Source: Dunaliella salina (Eukaryota > Chlorophyta > Chlorophyceae > Chlamydomonadales > Dunaliellaceae). From it: a stretch of DNA of 16,920 nt. Shown here piece by piece: positions 7,765 to 14,072 of the stretch. A program made the translations under genes and the position numbers. Where the stretch lies: NCBI GenBank assembly GCA_002284615.2, contig MU069720.1:304943-321862 (forward strand). The letters are read 5' to 3'. Each line of letters starts with the position of its first letter. The stretch's first letter is position 1. The notes under the pieces were generated by a model, which saw nothing but the letters and a program-made list of their open reading frames with translations, had not been told where the DNA came from and did no database searches.

Positions 7765-8101
7765 CTATATAAACCTTTGTAAATGTGCCTCACTTTCCTC
7801 ATCTCTTAACCCGGGCAAACCCCCCTCAAAACATGCACCTCTGCCATTCTGAGTGCGACCCCTCCGCTTGCTCACCCCCCTGCTGGCCCTGCCTCTCTTG
7901 CTGCCCCTGCTGCCCCTGCCTCCCCTGCTGCCCATGCCTCCAGGGGCAGGAGCAGGGCGCGCTGCAGGGTCCCTGGGAGGCCTGCCAACAGGCCTGACAG
8001 CTGGGGCATTGGCTTTTGCAGCCTCTGCTCTGAGCTCCATTTCCTGCTCCTGCTGCTGCATCCCTGCTTCCACCTCTGCTGTGAACCTAATTGCCTTGAC
8101 A
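7765..8101 (-). CDS. Putative last exon: coiled-coil-like stretch, GRPPR motif and RGG-rich basic tail
   Basis: An open minus-strand frame begins right after a good splice-acceptor-like sequence, GGTCCCCTTCTTAG (about 8102-8115), and ends with TAG at 7765. It encodes a Gln/Glu-rich helix (MQQQEQEMELRAEAAKAN), then an AT-hook-like VGRPPRDPAARP, then SRGGRGSRGSKRGRAS and KRRGRTQNGR. The order helix, AT-hook-like patch, RGG/basic tail suggests a nuclear nucleic-acid-binding protein, or the basic tail of a transposon-encoded protein. No upstream exon was identified, so the gene is partial at best. The frame has no upstream ATG of its own. The plus-strand Leu/Pro-rich ORF over the same bases is the mirror of this biased composition. 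Low-complexity DNA that stays open by chance is the main alternative. Confidence 0.4.
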
Positions 8102-8155
8102 CTAAGAAGGGGACCAACTCCGGAGTGTGGGATCCCTCAGTGCAGGGCCTTTTGA

Positions 8156-8990
8156 AAAAGCCATACAAATTGAGAGACAGTTGCCCCTACTCAGGGTGGG
8201 GCTGCATTTTACGTCAAATGCTTGTTACAATTTTGCAGAGGTGGGCGGCGGGCTGAAATTCCGAAAGTGTCCTTTCCCGCCAATATTTTTCAAACCTGAC
8301 CAGGCCAACCATTATAATGCGAATAAGAACACTTACACCAAAAAAGGATGAAAATTGGTTGACCCCAGATCATTCTCCTGGCCTCAGATCACCTTAAAAT
8401 GGCCCACAGCTCCACCCTGGGACCATTTTCACCCCCAAAATATTTTCTTGATAATTCTTATATGATATGCTAACATCCTGCATATTCAAAAGTGGGAATG
8501 AAAGGGGCAAAAAATTGACCTTTTTGGCACCCCAAGTGCTGGATTTTCTCGAAGGGAAATGGCTGAAGTCCAGCACCTGACCAACCACTGGGTCTTTTCA
8601 CTCCAATTTTTTTGCAGTGATAATTGTTTTGGTACAAGGACCCCAAGTCATTAAAAATCACCCAATTTGGCGGTCTGGCTGGTCAGATCTGTGCACCTGG
8701 GTGTCCAAAAGTAAGGTTCACGCTGCAGCCCATTAGGCAGGCGCACCCAAATTGGCACTTTTTAAGCTTAGGTGCTACGGATAGCTACATCTGGGTAGTA
8801 GTCTTAAAAAGTGCCAGTTGGGGTGCACATACCCTAGAAACATTTGAAAAGTACCCTCTTTTCAGGCCTCCCTTGCCCCCCTCTGACAATTCCGTTAGGT
8901 CCCTCCAAACTTTTGGCCCTGTTTACAACCAGGTAAGGGTAATTCTTGAAAAAAACTCCTACTTTTGAAAAAGGAATCATGCATTAGCCC
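8156..8990. other. Non-coding stretch with a foldback
   Basis: Short ORFs on both strands have no recognisable product. The main structure is the 24-bp inverted repeat at 8743-8826. A weaker pair, GTGCTGGA/TCCAGCAC, lies within about 8535-8576. The segment is probably decayed repeat DNA. Confidence 0.45.
8743..8826. repeat. Foldback: 24-bp arms, 36-bp loop
   Basis: The left arm 8743-8766 (GCACCCAAATTGGCAC continuing into TTTTTAAG) is complementary to the right arm 8803-8826 (CTTAAAAAGTGCCAGTTGGG continuing into GTGC) at 22 of 24 positions. The loop is 8767-8802. It could be a small foldback element or a hairpin RNA. No target-site duplication was identified. Confidence 0.7.
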
Positions 8991-8993
8991 TCT

Positions 8994-9015
8994 TTGCATT
9001 TACAATCCCGGGTAA
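8994..9015 (+). repeat. 22-bp repeat, inverted partner at 12424-12445
   Basis: TTGCATTTACAATCCCGGGT plus AA is the exact reverse complement of 12424-12445, which lies about 3.4 kb away. The neighbouring sequence is only loosely similar, so these are probably two old copies of one repeat family in opposite orientation. Confidence 0.75.
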
Positions 9016-9116
9016 TCGATTTTTCTGGAAATCCGCTTGCTTGAGAGGGATGCTGTACTGTAAGCATGTTGTCATTGTTGTGACTTTGCAAGGAACTTTT
9101 TTTTTGCCCTGGAGCG

Positions 9117-9152
9117 CCCTGGCACCAGCTCCTTTGGGAGCACCTGCCAGGG
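9117..9152 (+). promoter_or_regulatory. Hairpin just upstream of the 9166 start codon
   Basis: CCCTGGCACCAGCTCC (9117-9132) and GGAGCACCTGCCAGGG (9137-9152) form a 13-bp stem with a 3-nt internal mismatch and a TTTG loop, ending 13 bases before the ATG. If 9166 is a real start, this would sit in the 5' leader and could affect translation. It could equally be DNA-level palindrome from a repeat. Confidence 0.5.
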
Positions 9153-9165
9153 AACACCGGGCGCC

Positions 9166-9882
9166 ATGGTATTCATAAACACAAACCCCGAGCCCAACAA
9201 ATCCTGGAGGCGTGGGTCCTTCTCCTATGTGTCGTCAGAGACGCGACGCCGCGTCAATCAACCTTTGGATGTGACAATTCGCGAACAGAGAAAGCAATGG
9301 AAGCCCCTGCTTGCGGAGCCCACTCCCAGCCTTGCACGGCAAATCTTCGGCACTGTCCNCCCCAACCCAAGCAGCAGTAACAGAGCACAACCTGAGCACA
9401 AGCCCAAGGCACCTGCTCCTCAGGAGCACCAGCCTCAGGCACCAGCTCAGACGGGCTCTGGAGACAGCAGCAACAAAAGGAAGAGAGAGCCCCAGGGGAG
9501 CACATCTCGCGAGGCATCTGAGCACCAGCCAGTGAGCACCATGCTGTGGCACCAGCTCCACAAGAGCACCAGTCACAGCGCGCACTGGCCTCTGCTCAGA
9601 AGCCCCGCGAGATGGCCCCTGTCGTGGTTCCATCCTTCGTCATGGAGCCGGGCCAATGGGAGCTCCCTCGAGGTCTTCAAGCAGTACCGCGGTGTGGACG
9701 ACGTTTGGGCAACGCTTTGCAAGCGCTCCGCTGCCAACTACATCTCTGAGGAAGAGCAGCAGAAGTACGCAGTGGAGCTGGTGTCGTTTTTTGTCTATGA
9801 GGGGGCGCTGCCTCACACATCCACGCCCAGGCAGAGGGAGCGTGATGTGGCCAGGAACCTGAAACATAGAGCAAATACATGA
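9166..9882 (+). CDS. Unrecognised protein, Pro/Gln-rich centre with KRKR, possible intron or paired frameshifts
   Basis: The ATG lies in a strong context, GCGCCATGG. The N-terminus (SYVSSETRRRVNQPLDVTIR) is followed by a low-complexity Pro/Gln/His region with repeated APAPQEHQ-type units and a KRKR basic patch, then a helical C-terminus (VFKQYRGVDDVWATLCKRSA, and EEEQQKYAVELVSFFVYEGA). It ends with TGA. Between about 9546 and 9660 the frame offset by +2 looks more protein-like: it repeats APAPQEHQ and continues without the Trp/Ser/His-rich stretch of the main frame. This could mean two compensating indels in a dying gene or an assembly error. It could also mean an intron: a GTGAGC donor lies at 9532, and an acceptor at 9672 would restore the downstream frame. 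Base 9359 is N. I do not recognise the family. A TGTAA lies about 35 bases after the stop. Confidence 0.42.
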   Translation: MVFINTNPEPNKSWRRGSFSYVSSETRRRVNQPLDVTIREQRKQWKPLLAEPTPSLARQIFGTVXPNPSSSNRAQPEHKPKAPAPQEHQPQAPAQTGSGDSSNKRKREPQGSTSREASEHQPVSTMLWHQLHKSTSHSAHWPLLRSPARWPLSWFHPSSWSRANGSSLEVFKQYRGVDDVWATLCKRSAANYISEEEQQKYAVELVSFFVYEGALPHTSTPRQRERDVARNLKHRANT

Positions 9883-10402
9883 CTGAGGTGTGTGCCTGGC
9901 TAGCTAGCTGACTGTTGTAAGGAGTACATACATAGAAACTCCAAACATATGTTCATGCAGCTCTTGTGTCTTCTTGTGGTACTGGTCAGAACCTGACCAG
10001 CCTTCTGGTTTCAAGTAGAGCTGTCCATTTCTCCTACCTTATTTCCTTGTTTTACTGCTCCCTCTTTGAACGCAAAACACATACGCTATCCTTCTGGACT
10101 TCATCTTGTCTTCTTGAGACATTACATCAGTTTTCTCAATGTTTTTTTAGAGTTGCCTGTGTTTGTGCTCATCAAAGGATTTCACGCCAAGCAGCCAACC
10201 TTATGGCTGAAGGCTTTATATCCCATTGTAACCTAGAGTTGTAACCTTTGCAAGGAAGTGCTTTAAGAAGTTTGGACGAGTCAGCAGCACACCTGCCATG
10301 GGGCCCCGGGGGTGGGATGCATGCAGGCCAGCAAGATGCACTGAGCAGGCTACCTCTGATGATTGAGAAGGCTCACAGAGCTTTCCAAAGGTTGGTTGAC
10401 AT
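9883..10402. other. No gene recognised; left flank of LINE copy C
   Basis: The first part may be the 3' UTR of the preceding ORF. The rest has short ORFs without recognisable products. It ends at a CATGAAC (10400-10406) that recurs after the tail of LINE copy C (12214-12220). Confidence 0.4.
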
Positions 10403-10429
10403 GAACAGTACGAACAGTACGAACAGTAA
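10403..10429. repeat. 9-bp tandem repeat, three units
   Basis: GAACAGTAC is repeated three times, with the last base differing in the third unit. It sits at the 5' edge of LINE copy C and reads in frame as Asn-Ser-Thr units. This may be junction filler made during insertion. Confidence 0.75.
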
Positions 10430-10441
10430 CAGAATGAACAT
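10430..10441. repeat. Target-site duplication of SINE copy 2, left (CAGAATGAACAT)
   Basis: CAGAATGAACAT at 10430-10441 is identical to 10693-10704. Removing the intervening sequence and one copy restores a LINE reading frame that lines up with copy B (NRMNMVDPN against DSRNFVEPN). Confidence 0.9.
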
Positions 10442-10692
10442 CTGGGGGGGGGTTTGCTGGGCGCGCGGCGGCGGCTGAGGATGGAAGAAGGAGAGTCCGA
10501 GCGCTCAGGGGCATGGCTAGCAATCCTCCAGATCCCCATTACTTCTGTCTCTTGCTCTCTCCTAGGCTAGTTTTGTCTAGTTTAGGTGGAGGGCCTCCTG
10601 GTGAGGCCTCTAACTTTTGTTAGGGGTTCTTCCCTTAATGCACGCGGCCTTTGGCTTGCGTAGACTTTTCTTTTTTTCTTTTCTTTTCTTTT
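10442..10692 (+). mobile_element. SINE-like element, copy 2 (251 bp)
   Basis: The element begins with CTGGGGGGGGGTTTGCTGGG and a GCGCGCGGCGGCGGC box, ends in a long (TTTTC)n tail, and is bracketed by a perfect 12-bp direct repeat. It is collinear with 6198-6445. It has no ORF. The body contains CCTCCAGATCCCCATTA and, near the 3' end, CTCCTGGTGAGG, an 8-bp stem-loop, CCCTTAATG and TTGCGTAG, which resemble the LINE 3' end. It lacks the first 19 or so bases predicted for copy 1, so it is slightly 5'-truncated. It inserted into the RNase H coding region of LINE copy C, so it is younger than that copy. Confidence 0.8.
10607..10626 (+). other. 3' stem-loop of SINE copy 2
   Basis: CCTCTAAC (10607-10614) pairs with GTTAGGGG (10619-10626), including one G-U pair, around a TTTT loop. 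It is preceded by CTGGTGAGG and followed by CCCTTAATG, the same order as in the LINE 3' UTR. Confidence 0.75.
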
Positions 10693-11030
10693 CAGAATGA
10701 ACATGGTTGACCCTAATTGCGATGGAATCACCAATGACATAGGAAGAGCTGAGCTGGCTGCCATTTCAGCTGGGCTTACGCAAGATCACAAAGCTATTGC
10801 CACAGATAGCCTGACCTCTCTCTTCCAATCCAGGAAACAAAGCCTACACCCAGAGAAAAATAGACAGCACGTGCAAGGAGATGTTTTGAAAATTATCGCG
10901 AACCTTGCCCGGACCTCTCAAGATCACATACATTTCTACTAAGTCAAGGCCCATGCTGGAATAGCTGGGAATGAATGCGCAGATCAAATTGCCAAATACC
11001 AAGCCACCTTCAAAAATTGTAACCTGCATG
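10693..11030 (+). pseudogene. RNase H domain fragment of LINE copy C
   Basis: In one frame this reads NMVDPNCDGITNDIGRAELA (catalytic Glu), then ATDSLTSLFQSRKQ (catalytic Asp of TDS). After a TAA where lysine is expected comes VKAHAGIAGNECADQIAKYQ, with the HAG motif and the final catalytic Asp. The N-terminal YTDGS strand is missing because of 5' truncation. Compared with copy B, the last catalytic Asp is retained (ECAD against ECAG). Confidence 0.8.
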
Positions 11031-11064
11031 ATATTGGAGTCTCTACTACACCTACTACCAGAAC

Positions 11065-12081
11065 TTGCTTCCACATGTGAACAAAAAAATTAGCAATGCC
11101 TTTTGGAGCATGCCTCGTATCTCAACCAAAATGAAACGCACTGCATTCCAATATCCCACAGGCACCCTATACAACCAGAAATATGCAGTTAGATTTAAAA
11201 GGTCCACCAGCCTCACACGCCCCCTTCCTGATTGCCATCACATGGATAGCGCTCTCCACATCCTTTCTGGCTGCCAATGCCCCGTTATACGTAACATGGT
11301 GACTGAACGTCACAATATTGCTTGCAGGATGATTTTGAAAGAGATCAGTGAAGGCTCTTATGGAGCAAACCTCGTGCAGGTGGATGCAGGCAACTCAGAC
11401 CGTTTAGCCCAACATGACCTGCACCTCCCTGAGCATGTCACAAATCATACTGTACCTCCCTATCTCTTCAAGCAAAACATTCCTGAGCAAGCTAGACGCA
11501 GCTCCAGCCGCCCTGATGCTATCTTGGTCACTCCCCACCCCACTAACGCAAACAGGACAACCTTTCCACCCTCACACCGTCATGACGGCCACCCCACTAT
11601 CGCAAACAGGACAACCTTTCCACCCCCACACCGGGTGCTGCGCAGTATGACAAATAGCAGAAAGGTGATGAGAAATACAAATCGGGCAAGACAACCCCAT
11701 GAACTACATATCTAAGGCCGCCACATTGACTTGATAGAAGTCAAATACTGTGAAGATACCAGATTTGATGCCCAACTAGAGACCTCCAAATAACAACATA
11801 GTGAGCTGCGCAAACAACTTCAAGGAGCCGAGATCATTATTCACCCAATCCTGTTGGGTGTGGGCGGAGCTATCTACACAGCACATACCCTTGAGCAATT
11901 CAAGAAACTAGGAATTGACTCACAGAGATCTGAGGCTCTGGCAAGGAAACTCCACGCCCATTCTGTCCATTATGCACACAAGCTTACCTCTACTAGACGT
12001 GCCATTGAAAACAAACACACCCATCACAACACTGGTACCCTGGAGCCGCGCGCTGCCAGAAACCCACCCGACCCACACTAA
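11065..12081 (+). pseudogene. Zinc motif and PD-(D/E)XK nuclease of LINE copy C
   Basis: The frame runs LPHVNKKISNAFWSMP, then a conserved ATGTLYNQKYAVRFKRST-like block, then LPDCHHMDSALHILSGC, where the first Cys of the zinc set is replaced by Arg. The block MVTERHNIACRM follows, then SSRPDAILVTP with an intact PD. After a 54-bp tandem duplication and a TAA, the same frame continues as RHIDLIEVKYCEDTR with an intact EVK, then the QLE..KxQHSEL helix and the IHPILLGVGGAIY strand. This order (PD strand, E-x-K strand, helix, strand) is the core of restriction-like endonuclease folds. It is known at the C-terminus of R2/R4-like and Dualen LINEs, where the enzyme nicks target DNA to prime reverse transcription. 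Dead by stops. Confidence 0.72.
11536..11643 (+). repeat. 54-bp in-frame tandem duplication inside the nuclease linker
   Basis: CACCCCACTAACGCAAACAG (from 11536) recurs at 11590 as CACCCCACTATCGCAAACAG. The first 44 bases of the two units differ at two positions. The period of 54 keeps the frame and repeats an NANRTTFPP-type peptide. Copies A and B have only one unit at this place. Confidence 0.8.
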
Positions 12082-12117
12082 ATTCCCTTTTTTTACCTTC
12101 TGGTGAGGGAGGCTCAC

Positions 12118-12131
12118 GGCTCTTCGGAGCC
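12118..12131 (+). other. 3' UTR stem-loop of LINE copy C
   Basis: GGCTC-TTCG-GAGCC forms a 5-bp stem with a TTCG tetraloop, preceded by TTCTGGTGAGGG and followed by TTTCCTTAATTGATG. Copy B has GGCTCAT/ATGAGCC and element D has GCTC/GAGC at the same place, so the stem is kept while the loop varies. Confidence 0.75.
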
Positions 12132-12338
12132 AATGTGTCGCCCTTTCCTTAATTGATGTAGGGAGAGTCTCCTCTGCCTACGCAGCTTCTTCTTTTTCTT
12201 TTCTTTTCTTTGTCATGAACTGAGACTGGCAACTTGCTCCAGCTTGGTTTAGTCTTAAGGCTCGAACTTCGCTTGCATTCCGTTTTGCGCTAGATTCCAC
12301 TCTACATCGTCTTCACACTGCAACATTGACCAGGGAAA

Positions 12339-12393
12339 TTTTGAATTTTTCTTACCGGACGGGAGGGAGGGGTCCGGTAAGAAAAATTCAAAA
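12339..12393. repeat. Perfect 22-bp inverted repeat with G-rich 11-nt loop
   Basis: TTTTGAATTTTTCTTACCGG plus AC (12339-12360) is exactly complementary to 12372-12393. The loop GGGAGGGAGGG is purine-only. CCGGGTACCCCTA, TTACCCGGGATT and TTTACCCGACG follow within 100 bp, so the whole segment is rich in ACCCG/CGGGT. It could be a foldback element terminus, a hairpin RNA precursor or a young small inverted duplication. No ORF is present. Confidence 0.85.
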
Positions 12394-12423
12394 ATGCACA
12401 TTTTTCCGGGTACCCCTAAAATC

Positions 12424-12445
12424 TTACCCGGGATTGTAAATGCAA
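12424..12445 (-). repeat. 22-bp repeat, inverted partner of 8994-9015
   Basis: This is the exact reverse complement of 8994-9015. It sits about 30 bp after the perfect hairpin, in ACCCGG-rich DNA. Confidence 0.75.
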
Positions 12446-14010
12446 TTCTAGGGTAAATTTATTTCTTGAATTTCCGACTTCCCTTTACCCGACGTGTTGT
12501 AAATAGAGCCTTAATTCTTTCGAACTTCCCGGTTTGCAGGAAGGCCCCAGAATTATTTATCTATTTGATTTATTATTCGCCAAATTCAAAAGTTCCTACG
12601 GTAAATTTTTGGACGTCACTCAGGCTTGCACAGGCGGGACATGTCCATGTGTCATCTGTTTTAATTTCTTGTCTTTGCTCATCTGAGTAGCATCAAAGTT
12701 CATTTATGCATTCCCAATGGTATGTCCGGTGGCACACATCAAAAATGTACATATCAGGAAATGGACCCTCTGAGGTTCCGGTTTCATGACTGTGTTACGA
12801 ATTGCGTACTTGGCAGCAGGCATACTCAATATCAGTGCAAGCAGCAGGTGAGACATTTTCAGGCTCAAGATTAGCTTCTTTAAGTCGTGGCACATCATTG
12901 CTTGTTTTTGCAAACCCTCTTCTTTTACAATGAAAGAATTTAATTGTTTAGCAGCCTGACTGAATGGCATATGTACTTGACTTGATTGCTTGTTCAAAGT
13001 GCTGCTTATTTTCCTGTTCACCCTCTCCCTTGTTTGACTGTAAAACCTAAGTCCATCTTTTATTCGTTTATGCAAGGCTTTCCCGACTTACAACTCGGTT
13101 GGCTGTTCTTGTCTCTGTTGTCCTTTTTCACACTGGCTGTCCTGTCTCGTGTATCCCTTCTTTCAAATTTTTTTTTGACGAGACAAGTTTCTTGACTTTA
13201 AAATAAATTTATTCCACTTACACTTTCTCTTGCCCAGAAGTTGATAGCTTTGATTGTGGCTGCTGCAACCTGAACCTCACACAAGGAGGCTGAAGCTATC
13301 CTGTTGTTTCAGACTTTGTGGGAGCTTTTCATCACTTTTCCTTATGTGCATAGCAATCGACTGGTCTAACGGAATGGTGAACGTGAGCAATTGAGCGATA
13401 CCTGGCAGATTGACAATAAATTCTACATATTTTCTGCTTCCCAGGAGCAGGGGCCCTTGTGAGGAGTATCCTTTCAGGTAATACTGAGTGCAAGGCAGGA
13501 AAGGGCAGGAAAATGTGCAGGTCTAGGAACTTGAGCCTCAATTAAAAAGCAGTCAAATTTGGCTCACAAAACACAAAGGAATGTTCCCGCATGCAGCTTT
13601 GCTCCCTCATCCGTCCATTCAAAGGCTCTGATTCAGGCCTGAAGGGAGCAAACACAACAAAAAAACAGAACAAGAGCTCAAGGTCACCTGAAGAACATTA
13701 CTGGCACATATACACCAACGGGTGCGTACCCCATTTAACACTTGGCACTGCAATTGCTTTTAGGCAGTAACCCCGTGACGTGCCACACTTAGTGATCGGA
13801 AGTTGAACATACACTCTTGTGACCTTGGAGCTCAAACAACCATGCCAAACAATAGCACCCTGTCTCCTCTGCCAGGAAGTCAGCGTCAAGCTTGCTATTA
13901 GCACATGCACCATCTTCTGCAGGTTCTTTCTGTAGCAATGCTACATTGAAGGAGCAACAGCTGTCCTAAAAGCAAGTGAGTTCACCATGAAAAGTTCTGA
14001 ACGCAGCCCT
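12446..14010. other. No gene supported (about 1.6 kb)
   Basis: The longest frames are 12704-13075 on the minus strand (no ATG at its opening; a hydrophobic stretch with no family resemblance) and 13698-13913 on the minus strand (71 residues from ATG). Neither is convincing. The segment lies downstream of the lipase gene, and its right part is probably that gene's 3' UTR and spacer. An AATAAA lies at about 13202 on the plus strand, but no gene is known to use it. Confidence 0.4.
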
Positions 14011-14028
14011 CCCCCCCCCCCCCCCCCC
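14011..14028. repeat. C18 homopolymer
   Basis: Eighteen consecutive C (G on the lipase sense strand) lie 45 bp past the lipase stop. Slippage makes the exact length unreliable. In the transcript this would be a G18 tract in the 3' UTR. Confidence 0.9.
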
Positions 14029-14072
14029 GGGATGTCCTGCTGTATGAGCTCAAGAATCCCAAGGATCCTGCA

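Larger units (their letters stand above)
10407..12213 (+). mobile_element. LINE copy C, 5'-truncated, with RNase H, zinc motif, nuclease and 3' UTR; split by a SINE
   Basis: This is the most complete single copy in the window. It starts inside RNase H, at the residues matching SRNFVEPNG of copy B, and runs through the zinc motif (about 11230-11276), RPDA (11504-11515) and HIDLIEVKYCEDTR (about 11715-11756). It continues into IIIHPILLGVGGAIYTAHTL and HAHSVHYAHKLTSTRRAIE, then the 3' UTR and a (TTTTC)n tail ending near 12211. In-frame TAA codons at about 10940, 11713 and 11791, plus a frameshift near 11060, make it inactive. CATGAAC on both sides (10400-10406, 12214-12220) may be a 7-bp target-site duplication, though it is short enough to be chance. 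Confidence 0.8.

Noticed and set aside
7853..8155. Plus-strand Leu/Pro-rich ORF resembling a membrane protein
   Set aside because: It is the complement of the Gly/Arg/Ala-rich minus-strand exon. The composition explains its length, and the peptide is a run of LLPL-type low complexity.
10940..11793. In-frame TAA codons in LINE copy C read as a reassigned sense codon
   Set aside because: TAA occurs where other copies have Lys, Gln, Glu or a variable residue, frameshifts are also present, and the nested copy uses ordinary codons. Decay explains it better.
12361..12371. G-quadruplex in the hairpin loop
   Set aside because: Only three G runs lie in the loop; a fourth would have to come from the stem. 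Not supported as a quadruplex.
12704..13075. Minus-strand 123-residue ORF with a hydrophobic stretch
   Set aside because: It opens without ATG, shows no family resemblance or splice context, and lies in AT-rich non-coding DNA.
13698..13913. Minus-strand 71-residue ORF downstream of the lipase
   Set aside because: Short, no recognised motif, and likely within the lipase 3' flank.
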